Shown: piece by piece, positions 1 to 7,656 of the stretch
How positions within the stretch are numbered: the first letter of the stretch is position 1
How the letters are laid out: each line of letters starts with the position of its first letter
Position numbers and translations under genes: made by a program
Notes under the pieces: model-generated
The model's input: the letters and a program-made list of their open reading frames with translations, nothing else
What the model was told of the DNA's origin: nothing
Databases searched by the model: none
Assembly: GCA_944392985.1 (NCBI GenBank)
Contig: CALXYL010000001.1
Coordinates: 62,001-126,000 of the forward strand
Length of the DNA: 64,000 nt
Source of the DNA: an uncultured Spirochaetaceae bacterium
GTDB lineage: Bacteria > Spirochaetota > Spirochaetia > Sphaerochaetales > Sphaerochaetaceae
Direction: 5' to 3'

Positions 1-4
1 GAGG

Positions 5-622
5 ATGGAGCATGACTTCAGCCTCATAAGCAGGCGCTACAGCGAGATATTCTCTTCTCTTGATGATGAGCTGTACCGGGGAATCTACAGGCTGTATGCC
101 CCTTGCTTCCAGCTTGTCGATGATGTTTTCAAAGGCCTGATCATCTCATTCCGCCTGGAGGCTGTTTCCGATGTGATCGGATACGGGGAGCTTGCAGTCA
201 CAGAGAGCGCAATCCTCGCTTCCTACATCAAGGAGAAGCTGAAATCAGCAATGGATAAGCTGGCAGCCATCGCATATACGATGAAGAAACTGGACAGTGC
301 CTTCAGCATCCTCTGCTCCGGGGAGCCGATTGACCAGGTTGAGACTGTCTATCTGCCGGCAATCCTTTTTGAGCATGAAAGCGAGGAGAGCCATGATAAG
401 GAGATATCATGCCACTTCAGGACGGAAAGCGGACGGAATGACAGCGCGGCAAGGAGCCGGATCCTTGATGCCGCAGCGGAAGGCGGGATGAGGCTCTCGA
501 CTGAGAAGGACAGGGAGATTGTGGAATCCTTCCTTCTCTCGATGATGGAAAGCATCAAGGACGGCCGTAAGCGCCGTGAGATTATGAGGCTCTGGGAGGA
601 GAGCAAAGGGGGAATCGCATGA
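5..622 (+). CDS. Unrecognised helical protein, possibly 5'-truncated by the window edge
   Basis: I do not recognise this protein of about 205 residues. It is predominantly charged and helix-prone, with no signal peptide, membrane segment or catalytic motif that I can identify. The first ATG directly abuts the purine run GAGG, too close for that run to act as its ribosome binding site, and no stop is visible in frame before it, so the true start may lie upstream of the window. Its stop overlaps the start of the bactofilin-like gene (ATGA overlap at 619-622), so the two are almost certainly co-transcribed and translationally coupled. That pairing hints at a cytoskeletal or envelope role, but this is inference from position only. 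Confidence 0.6.
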   Translation: MEHDFSLISRRYSEIFSSLDDELYRGIYRLYAPCFQLVDDVFKGLIISFRLEAVSDVIGYGELAVTESAILASYIKEKLKSAMDKLAAIAYTMKKLDSAFSILCSGEPIDQVETVYLPAILFEHESEESHDKEISCHFRTESGRNDSAARSRILDAAAEGGMRLSTEKDREIVESFLLSMMESIKDGRKRREIMRLWEESKGGIA

Positions 623-1590
623 CAGAGGAGATAAGAATAGATAGCAAGGATCTTATCCTGAAGGATAACAAGGTAGCGTCAGCGGTCCTGCCGCAGACAA
701 CGGCCCAGCTTGGCCGCACTGTGATCATCGAGGGGAATGTCGAGGTCTATGGAGCAGTATATGGAGAGAAGGTCCTCATCCATGATGGCCCATGTGAGAT
801 GAGGAAGGCAGTATTCGGAAAGGAGGAGCTCCTGATCGACCCGACAAGCAAGGGGGATATCATCTTCAGGGAATCAGCAGGATCCAATCAGGTGATTTCC
901 TCCACCTCGATCTCCGGCAGGGTCATTTTCTGCTCCGATTTGAATGCAAAGCGGATCACGCTTCGCAACTGCTTCGTCGGTGGCTGTGTCTACGCTGATG
1001 ATATCCAGCTGGATAACTGCGTTGTCATCGGTGGCGTCTTCGCCTCGAAGAAGCTGGAGATCAACAATTCGATCGTTGGAACGTTCAACAGCCAGGAGGT
1101 GCTTCTCGATGGTACGGATTACCTTCTCTATCCTTCTGCCTTCAGCGTTGAGCCGATCAAGCCGACAGCCACTGCAAAGCTATTCAATATAACCCTTGCT
1201 GATCTTATGGATCTCTATAAGTGCGATCCTGAGAAGGAGTACACGGGCCTCATCGAGATGGATATACAGAGCAAGCCGCAGAAGGCGAATCTCAAGGCAG
1301 ATGATGGCACGATCCTGCTTGTGCATAGCTACTCTGTAGCTGGCAAGGTGCTTGTCGCTGACCTCGATGATTTCAAAAAGCTCGACAACCACTTCCTCAT
1401 CAACGCCGGCGCGCTTTCCAGCCAGCTTCTCAGGGCCTATGATGTGAAGAACTCAAAAGGGGAGACGATTCCGCTGGAAATAACGCGCATCCGTGATTTC
1501 TTCTTCTCAATCCTTTCAGGAAGCATCCAGATCAGGGCAATCGAAGGTTCGATTGACTTTGAGGCACTGAAGAAGAAGTTCGGCGCATAG
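619..1590 (+). CDS. Bactofilin-like polymer-forming beta-helix protein
   Basis: A protein of 323 residues whose first 180 or so are a succession of short beta-strand repeats rich in G, V, I and N (for example GRTVIIEGNVEVYGAVYG and the later ISGRVIF and GGCVYADDIQLDNC stretches). This resembles bactofilins and other right-handed beta-helix polymer-forming proteins. The C-terminal 140 residues are a different, mixed alpha/beta region not found in short bactofilins (typically 100-200 residues), so this is a longer variant. There is no signal peptide. It starts inside the stop of the preceding gene, and its TAG at 1588-1590 directly abuts the stop of the convergent patatin gene with no terminator between. 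Scaffold function is inferred from the repeat pattern; the family assignment is moderate. Confidence 0.6.
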   Translation: MTEEIRIDSKDLILKDNKVASAVLPQTTAQLGRTVIIEGNVEVYGAVYGEKVLIHDGPCEMRKAVFGKEELLIDPTSKGDIIFRESAGSNQVISSTSISGRVIFCSDLNAKRITLRNCFVGGCVYADDIQLDNCVVIGGVFASKKLEINNSIVGTFNSQEVLLDGTDYLLYPSAFSVEPIKPTATAKLFNITLADLMDLYKCDPEKEYTGLIEMDIQSKPQKANLKADDGTILLVHSYSVAGKVLVADLDDFKKLDNHFLINAGALSSQLLRAYDVKNSKGETIPLEITRIRDFFFSILSGSIQIRAIEGSIDFEALKKKFGA

Positions 1591-2430
1591 TCATCCAACG
1601 AAGCAGGCGGCAGCGGCCCCTGCCTCGTATCCCTTCTGGTAGAGCCTCCTGACATCCTCCCTTCGATGCTTCGTGGTCGTTACTCCGCATGTATCGTCTG
1701 GAGCGATGACCAGGGCCTTTCCTTCCTTCTCCGCATCAAGCAGCTCCCTGAGTTCCCTGTTGTATGTCTCCGCCCGGAGCGAGAGTGCCTGACCTGCGGC
1801 GGGATACTTCCTTGAGAGTATCCTGGCGGCTCTCCTGTCACGCTCAGGATCCCTGAAGTCATCCTTTCTTTTGGTCAGTATCACCACAACCCTGTCCGCC
1901 CCCTGCTCAAAGGCCTTCCTGAAGGGAATTGGATCGGAGATTCCTCCATCATAATACGGCTTGCCATCTATCATGGTTGGTTTGCAGAGCACAGGAATCG
2001 TTCCTGAGGCTTCTATGGACCTCATCTCATATGGCTGAAGGGATTCCTTCGGGAAGTAGACAGGCTTACCTGTCAATGCATCTGTGGCGACGATGGTGAA
2101 GTCCTTGTCAGATTTGAGGTAGCCTTCTATATCGAAGGGATCCTCTCCATCTGGGAAGGAAATCGTCTCATAGATGTATTTCATATTAAGAAGCGATCCA
2201 TGGCGGAGAAACTGCCAGAGCCCCATGTATTCCTTCCTGTTGGGGTAGGTGTCATAGAACCTGAGCACCCTCCCTCTCTGCCGGGAGATATAGTTAGAGA
2301 GATTCGATGCACCTGCGGACACGCCGATGCATCTCCTGATGGTTATCCCATCGTCCATGAGGCGGTCAAGCACGCCCGCGCCAAATGCATCACGCATGCC
2401 CCCGCCAACGTCAATCAAAGCATATTCCAT
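1591..2430 (-). CDS. Patatin-like phospholipase (YjjU-type)
   Basis: A 279-residue serine acyl hydrolase of the patatin family. The N-terminus carries the oxyanion-hole glycine run (DVGGGMRDAFGAGVLD, near residues 7-22), then the nucleophile elbow GVSAG with Ser38. A DGG motif with the catalytic aspartate follows in the middle (YYDGGISDPIPF). Family members hydrolyse acyl esters of lipids. The substrate here is unknown, and there is no signal peptide, so it probably acts in the cytoplasm or at the inner membrane face. A weak minus-strand promoter (TTGTCT, 17 nt, TAGCAT) lies just upstream and leaves only about a 12-nt leader. It is convergent with the bactofilin-like gene. Confidence 0.85.
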   Translation of the reverse strand: MEYALIDVGGGMRDAFGAGVLDRLMDDGITIRRCIGVSAGASNLSNYISRQRGRVLRFYDTYPNRKEYMGLWQFLRHGSLLNMKYIYETISFPDGEDPFDIEGYLKSDKDFTIVATDALTGKPVYFPKESLQPYEMRSIEASGTIPVLCKPTMIDGKPYYDGGISDPIPFRKAFEQGADRVVVILTKRKDDFRDPERDRRAARILSRKYPAAGQALSLRAETYNRELRELLDAEKEGKALVIAPDDTCGVTTTKHRREDVRRLYQKGYEAGAAAACFVG

Positions 2431-2487
2431 TTCCGATCACCCATGTACATGCTACATCCATAGGAAACGAGAGACAATGAACATAGC

Positions 2488-2516
2488 TTGGCTTTTGGAC
2501 AACTTAGAGCTATCTT
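2488..2516 (+). promoter_or_regulatory. Candidate promoter giving a leaderless ZIP transporter mRNA
   Basis: TTGGCT at 2488-2493, a 17-nt spacer and TATCTT at 2511-2516 fit a sigma70-type promoter. The predicted start (+1, seven bases after the -10 box) falls on the A of the ATG at 2523. No Shine-Dalgarno sequence precedes that ATG, so the transcript would be leaderless. Confidence 0.45.
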
Positions 2517-2522
2517 CAGCTC

Positions 2523-3269
2523 ATGGATACCGCAATTATGATCTCCGTTCCCTTCATCGGGACGTTTCTTGGGGCATTATCCGTATTCTTTCTTCCTGAC
2601 GGACTGGGAAGGAGAACGGGGAAGGCGATCTCCGGCTTTGCAGCTGGCGTTATGATCGCGGCATCGGTTTGGTCGCTGCTTATTCCATCCATCGAGAGCT
2701 CTTCCTATATCCAGGCGGCAGTCGGATTCCTGTCAGGAGTGCTCCTTCTTCTGCTTCTTGACTCAGTTGTCCCTCATATCCATGCGACAGCGGAAAAGGC
2801 TGAAGGCCATTCATCAAGACTGCCGAAGTCGGCTCTTCTGATGCTTGCTGTTACACTGCACAATATCCCGGAGGGGATGGCTGTCGGTGCAGCCGCCGCG
2901 GCAGAAGGCTGGATCAGCGGTCCATCAGCACTTGCACTCTCTGTCGGAATAGCACTTCAGAACCTTCCCGAGGGACTGATTGTTGCATTGCCGCTCAGGA
3001 AAGCCGGCAAGAGCAGGATAAGGGCTTTTCTTGAAGGAGTTGTATCAGGGATCGTTGAGCCAATTGGAGCGCTCATTGCCTTTGCCGCTGTTTCAGCAGT
3101 ATCCTCAATCGTTCCCTTCTTCCTTGCCTTTGCAGCCGGAGCGATGTTCTACGTCGTTGTTGAGGAGCTCATACCTGAGGCATCCGAAGGGGAGCATTCA
3201 AACGCAGGAACAATCGGAGCGGCGCTTGGATTTGCATTGATGATGGTTCTGGATGGAATCTTCTCCTGA
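2523..3269 (+). CDS. ZIP family divalent metal transporter
   Basis: A 248-residue integral membrane protein with about eight hydrophobic segments and the two ZIP signature motifs: HNIPEG at residues 113-118 (TM4) and NLPEG at 147-151 (TM5). Their His, Asn and Glu residues form the metal site in this family. It belongs with the bacterial GufA/ZupT-like ZIP transporters, which import zinc or related divalent cations into the cytoplasm. Metal selectivity cannot be read from the sequence. The start is the ATG at 2523, where no ribosome binding site is visible but a promoter sits directly upstream. It is a single-gene unit between the divergent patatin gene and the separately promoted methyltransferase fusion. 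Confidence 0.9.
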   Translation: MDTAIMISVPFIGTFLGALSVFFLPDGLGRRTGKAISGFAAGVMIAASVWSLLIPSIESSSYIQAAVGFLSGVLLLLLLDSVVPHIHATAEKAEGHSSRLPKSALLMLAVTLHNIPEGMAVGAAAAAEGWISGPSALALSVGIALQNLPEGLIVALPLRKAGKSRIRAFLEGVVSGIVEPIGALIAFAAVSAVSSIVPFFLAFAAGAMFYVVVEELIPEASEGEHSNAGTIGAALGFALMMVLDGIFS

Positions 3270-3276
3270 TTGCATA

Positions 3277-3305
3277 TTGTTGATTTCCTTTCATTAGCCT
3301 ATAAT
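3277..3305 (+). promoter_or_regulatory. Promoter of the ATPase-methyltransferase fusion
   Basis: TTGTTG at 3277-3282, a 17-nt spacer and a perfect TATAAT at 3300-3305. The predicted transcription start is near 3312, leaving a 33-nt leader with a GAGAGGTGG ribosome binding site ahead of the ATG at 3345. Confidence 0.6.
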
Positions 3306-3308
3306 CTT

Positions 3309-3323
3309 TGAGAATATTTCTCA
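3309..3323 (+). promoter_or_regulatory. Palindrome over the predicted transcription start (operator candidate)
   Basis: TGAGAATATTTCTCA is a 6-bp inverted repeat around a 3-nt centre. It begins four bases after the TATAAT box and covers the predicted +1. In this position a bound dimeric repressor would block initiation, so it is a candidate operator for the methyltransferase fusion gene. No regulator gene is adjacent, and the protein could act on itself. Confidence 0.4.
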
Positions 3324-3344
3324 TGAAATGCAGAGAGGTGGCTG

Positions 3345-6300
3345 ATGATCATTGAATTCACGCTTTCCGGCTATAAAGCATTCCGGATCCCGTCAACGCT
3401 TTCGTTCCGCGCAGAGTCGATTACGGAGAATCAGGAAAGCCTGATTGATGGCACCTATCTTCCTGTAGTTGCGATCTTCGGACCGAACGGCAGTGGAAAG
3501 AGCACGATGATCGAGGCCATCAACGTACTTGTGGAGTATCTTTCCAGGCCTCTTGTCTCATGTTCAGGAGGCTTTGAGCCTTTTGCTCCTCCATATGACA
3601 TGACTGAAGGCCCCTCATCCTTCAGCATTGCATTCACCTCTCCAGCAGCATCGTATCGTTACTCTATCTCATTCTCCCCGGATTCGATAAGCTCCGAGCG
3701 TTTAGAGCGGCTTGCCTCCAGTGAAGGAAGGGCTGTGCAGCTCTTCTCGAGGGAGAATGGAGAGGCTGTTCTGCATGGATCATTGAGGCACCTCCTCGCA
3801 GGTGATCTCCCATCGGATGTTCCACTGCTGACGCTTCTGCGATCAGAGCACCCTGACTCCGACGTGATAAGGGATGTCTCTGAATCCCTTTCAGAGGGTT
3901 TCATCCGCGCTGGAAGCATTCCCTACGAAGCGCTTTCAATTCACGAAAGGACATTGATGCTCGGTATGCTTGAGGAGATGGATACCGGGATAACCGCACT
4001 TGATGGGGATTCTGTCCTCTATGGAACGCATCGCCTCCCGCTTTCAGAGGAAGGGGATGGTATAAAGGAGCTTATCGTATTTCTTCCATCCCTTGTAAGG
4101 GCGCTTTCAGAGGGTAGGGTGCTCCTTTCCGACAGCCTCTGTCCCCACCTCCATCCTGCACTCAGGGCGTATGTCGTATCCCTCTTCACATCCCATGGAT
4201 CGAACAGGCATGGGGCAATGCTCGCCGCTTCGTTTTCAGATCCATTCCTTATGGATATAAGGCTTCTCAGGAGGGATGGGATCTACCTCGCATCCAGATC
4301 TTCCGCAAGCGCTCAGCTTACACGGCTTTCAGATGCAAAGGACAGGAACGGGCAGAGCATACGCAAGGATGCAAGGCTCATGAGAAGCTACATTGATGGG
4401 GAGTATGGTGCTTATCCATCTATCAGGAGGGTGCTCAGATGGGATGAGGAAAAGGATGGATCCACGCTGGAGAAGCGACGGCTCTTCAGCATCAACAACA
4501 GGCGTTATCTTGGAAACAAGTTCCGGCTCACGCGCTTTATACGCGAGATTGCTGACAGATACTGTCCCGATGCAGCCTCTTTCGCTGATATCTTCTCCGG
4601 AACCGGTTCCGTTTCCTATGCATTCCGTGACAGGAAGCTGATCCTCAACGATTTCCTCTACTCGAACTACCTTTCCAATCTTGCATGGTTCTCGCCCGAG
4701 CCTTTCGACAAGGTGAAGGTCATGGCGTTGATCGATGGATACAACTGCCTTGACACATCGGAGGACAACTATATGTCGCTGAATTTCTCCGATACTTATT
4801 TCTCCGCGGCCAACTGCCGCCGGATCGGGGCTATCAGGGAGGATATAGAGAGGCAGTACCGCCAAGGCTGCATCAATATGAGGGAGAAGGCCATAATTGT
4901 CACATCACTACTTTATGCGATGGATAGGATCGCAGCGACATGCGGCCATTATGATGCCTGGAGGCAGGGAGCGGACCTCAGTGCCTCTCTGGAGCTCCGC
5001 ATGCTCGATGTGGATATGTCGAACAATGAGGGAAATGAGATATTCAGCGAGGACACGAATGCGCTTGTGCGCCATATAAGCGCGGACATCGTCTATATCG
5101 ATCCTCCATACAACTCGCGCCAGTATTCAGATGCATACCATCTCCTTGAGAATGTTGCCCGATGGGAGAAGCCTGAAGTGAAGGGGAAGGCAAGGAAGAT
5201 GGATCGCTCTGGCATCAAGAGCGACTATTCGACACAGCGGGCCGAAAAGGCTTTCTCCGATCTGATCAGCCATATTGATGCGTCATATATCCTTCTTTCC
5301 TACAACAATATGCAGGAGAAGGGAGACAGCCGTTCCAATGCCAAGATCACTGACAGCACGATCATGTCCGTCCTCTCAAAGCGAGGAGAGGTTTCGGTGT
5401 TCTCAACAGAGCACAGGGCCTTCTCTGCCGGGAAGAGCCATATCAGCGGAAATGAGGAGCGTATATTCCTCTGCCGCATAAAGCAGAGGAAGGCGGCAAG
5501 GGAGGGGTTTGTGGAGTCTCCGCTCAACTATGTCGGAGGAAAGGGGAGGATCCTCAAGGATCTGCTTGATGCATTCCCACGTGAGATAGACACATTCATC
5601 GATCTCTTCGCAGGAGGTTGCACAGTCGGTACCAATGCTCCATGCCGGCGTGTGGTTTTCAATGACAGCGATGCCCGTCTTGTCTCCCTCCTTCGTGAGA
5701 TGCGGCGTTCAGACAAGGATGTGTTCATATCGGATATACGCTCGGTGATTCGCCGCTATGCTCTCTCTCAGAGCGATGAATATGGCTATGCGTACTATGG
5801 TGCGGATTCATCAGGAGGGCTTGGAAAGGTCAACAAGGATGCATATATGCACCTTAGGAATGACTTCAACACCATGTCCATGGATGAGCATATGAGGGCT
5901 GTGATGCTCTATGTCCTGATAGTCTACGGCTTCAACAACCAGATCAGATTCAATGATGCCGGTGCGTTCAACCTGCCTGTCGGGAAGCGTGATTTCAACC
6001 GACGCATGCAGGAGAAGCTGTCGCTCTTCATTGACAGGATCAAAGCGCTTGATGCAGTGTTCATGGATTCGGATTTCCGCACTGTGCCCATCCCCGATGG
6101 TTCCTTCGTCTATGCCGATCCACCATATCTTGTAACCACTGCGACATACAATGAGAAGCATGGCTGGACGGAAAGCGACGAGACATCCCTTCATGAGCTG
6201 CTTGAGAGCCTTACGGAGCGTGGTATCCGCTTTGCTCTCTCGAATACGCTTCGGAGCAGGGGAAAGGAGAATTCATTCCTCATTGGATGGCTTGAGAAGC

Positions 6301-6407
6301 ATCCCGAATACAGGGTGCTCCATCTTGATAGGAGCTATGCCAACTCAAGCTACCATATCAAGGACAGGGAAGCGGAATCAGATGAGGTTCTGATCCTCAA
6401 CTACTGA
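3345..6407 (+). CDS. Fusion of RloA/AAA_15-like ATPase with two adenine-N6 DNA methyltransferase domains
   Basis: One open frame of 1020 residues holds three domains joined at natural boundaries. Residues 1 to about 375 match the RloA/AAA_15 ATPase layout: Walker A GPNGSGKS at 46-53, a LHP-containing Walker B region near 258-270, an LRRDGIYL strand, and the typical YIDGEYGAYP ending. The Walker B is unusual: D263 is followed by S264 instead of glutamate, and the usual switch histidine is not seen. Residues about 384-715 form an M.FokI-type methyltransferase (RRYLGNK at 386-392, DPPYNSRQY from D586). Residues about 722-1020 form a Dam/D12-type methyltransferase (NYVGGKG from N728, DPPY at 925-928). 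M.FokI, also with two such domains, methylates both strands of an asymmetric site, so this protein may do the same; its target is unknown. No endonuclease gene is next to it. Its last 11 bases overlap the convergent flavoprotein gene. Confidence 0.88.
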   Translation: MIIEFTLSGYKAFRIPSTLSFRAESITENQESLIDGTYLPVVAIFGPNGSGKSTMIEAINVLVEYLSRPLVSCSGGFEPFAPPYDMTEGPSSFSIAFTSPAASYRYSISFSPDSISSERLERLASSEGRAVQLFSRENGEAVLHGSLRHLLAGDLPSDVPLLTLLRSEHPDSDVIRDVSESLSEGFIRAGSIPYEALSIHERTLMLGMLEEMDTGITALDGDSVLYGTHRLPLSEEGDGIKELIVFLPSLVRALSEGRVLLSDSLCPHLHPALRAYVVSLFTSHGSNRHGAMLAASFSDPFLMDIRLLRRDGIYLASRSSASAQLTRLSDAKDRNGQSIRKDARLMRSYIDGEYGAYPSIRRVLRWDEEKDGSTLEKRRLFSINNRRYLGNKFRLTRFIREIADRYCPDAASFADIFSGTGSVSYAFRDRKLILNDFLYSNYLSNLAWFSPEPFDKVKVMALIDGYNCLDTSEDNYMSLNFSDTYFSAANCRRIGAIREDIERQYRQGCINMREKAIIVTSLLYAMDRIAATCGHYDAWRQGADLSASLELRMLDVDMSNNEGNEIFSEDTNALVRHISADIVYIDPPYNSRQYSDAYHLLENVARWEKPEVKGKARKMDRSGIKSDYSTQRAEKAFSDLISHIDASYILLSYNNMQEKGDSRSNAKITDSTIMSVLSKRGEVSVFSTEHRAFSAGKSHISGNEERIFLCRIKQRKAAREGFVESPLNYVGGKGRILKDLLDAFPREIDTFIDLFAGGCTVGTNAPCRRVVFNDSDARLVSLLREMRRSDKDVFISDIRSVIRRYALSQSDEYGYAYYGADSSGGLGKVNKDAYMHLRNDFNTMSMDEHMRAVMLYVLIVYGFNNQIRFNDAGAFNLPVGKRDFNRRMQEKLSLFIDRIKALDAVFMDSDFRTVPIPDGSFVYADPPYLVTTATYNEKHGWTESDETSLHELLESLTERGIRFALSNTLRSRGKENSFLIGWLEKHPEYRVLHLDRSYANSSYHIKDREAESDEVLILNY

Positions 6408-7638
6408 GGCCCCTGATGTACTCGTCCATTGAAGAGGCGACCTTCTTTGAATAGCTGACTGCATCGACAACGGTCCTTGCGCCAAGTACAACGTCACCGG
6501 CGGCGAAGATGCCTGGGTATGTCGTCTCCCCATGCTCATCTGTCAGCAGAAGGCCAGAAGGTGCGGCTTTCAGCCCTTCGGTTGTATCGACGAGCTTGCT
6601 CTTCGGCCCCTGCGATACGGCGATGATCGTGCTGTCAGCCCTGTATAGCTTCGGCTCCCCCTTCGTTCCGATGATGTGCCCCTCCTCATCAAAGATGTTA
6701 TCATCGAATACAGGTCCATCGTGGGTGATCTCAACCGGATGCTTGCCGAACTCGAAAGATGCCCCGTCCAGCCTGGCGTACTCGATCTCCTCCTCGTTCG
6801 CATTCGTTTCCTGCCGCCTTGCGTAGAGCGTTACATTCCTTGTGCCTTTCCTGAGCAGGGTGCGAGCAACATCCAGTGCTGTATTTCCCATGCCGATGAT
6901 CGCAACATCGTTGCCAAGGCTGTATGCATCAGGATTGGCGAGGAAGTCAATCGCGAAATGGCAGTTCCCAAGGCTCTCACCCTTGATTCCAAGCGTTTTC
7001 GGTCTCCAGACTCCTGTTCCGATGAAGATTGCCTTGTAGCCATCACGGAGCATGCTTGAGATCGTAAGCGCACCTCCGATTGTCGTGTTAGGGCGTATGA
7101 GGATCCCCGCCTCAAGAAGTTTCCTTCGATAGCGCTCAAGCAGTGTCTTCGGCAGCCTGAAATCCGGGATTCCGTACTGCATGACACCACCGATGCGATC
7201 CTTTGAATCGAAGATCGTCACTTTGTATCCGCGCTTCGCCATTTCAAGCGCCACTGTGATTCCAGCCGGTCCCGCTCCTATGACGGCGACCATGATGCCG
7301 TTTGAAGGTGGAATCGGTATGGATATCTGATCAAGGCAGGTCTCTGATATGTAGTTCTCAATGGAAGAGATATGTATCGGCTGTCCCTTGCGGCCCTGGA
7401 CACAATGCCCCTCGCATTGCTTCTGATGATCGCAGACAAGGGAACAGACAGCGGATAGGGGATTGTTCGCAAACAGCATCTCCCCGGCTTCCCTCAGCCT
7501 TCCTTCCCGCATTGCCCTGATCATCTCAGGAATCGGGGTAGAGATCGGACAGCCCGTGACGCACATGGGCTTCTTGCAGAGAAAACAGCGTTCAGCTTCA
7601 GCGATTACATGCAGTACCATGTCCTGATGATAATCCAT
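6397..7638 (-). CDS. GltD-like FAD/NAD(P)-dependent oxidoreductase (glutamate synthase small-chain family)
   Basis: A 413-residue soluble flavoprotein. The N-terminus has the cysteine-rich iron-sulfur segment of the GltD/NfnB/PreT family (CFLCKKPMCVTGCP, then CSLVCDHQKQCEGHC). A FAD-binding GAGPAG motif follows near residue 115, and an NAD(P)-binding GMGNTALDVAR motif near 245. Relatives pass electrons between NAD(P)H and partners such as glutamate synthase, ferredoxin or dihydropyrimidine dehydrogenase. No partner subunit lies nearby, so the acceptor cannot be named. It lies 18 nt after the MATE gene and probably shares its transcript. The ribosome binding site before the ATG at 7638 is weak, and a start six codons later is possible. 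Its 3' end overlaps the methyltransferase fusion by 11 bp. Confidence 0.85.
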   Translation of the reverse strand: MDYHQDMVLHVIAEAERCFLCKKPMCVTGCPISTPIPEMIRAMREGRLREAGEMLFANNPLSAVCSLVCDHQKQCEGHCVQGRKGQPIHISSIENYISETCLDQISIPIPPSNGIMVAVIGAGPAGITVALEMAKRGYKVTIFDSKDRIGGVMQYGIPDFRLPKTLLERYRRKLLEAGILIRPNTTIGGALTISSMLRDGYKAIFIGTGVWRPKTLGIKGESLGNCHFAIDFLANPDAYSLGNDVAIIGMGNTALDVARTLLRKGTRNVTLYARRQETNANEEEIEYARLDGASFEFGKHPVEITHDGPVFDDNIFDEEGHIIGTKGEPKLYRADSTIIAVSQGPKSKLVDTTEGLKAAPSGLLLTDEHGETTYPGIFAAGDVVLGARTVVDAVSYSKKVASSMDEYIRGLSS

Positions 7639-7656
7639 CAGGGCTGCAAATGCATC

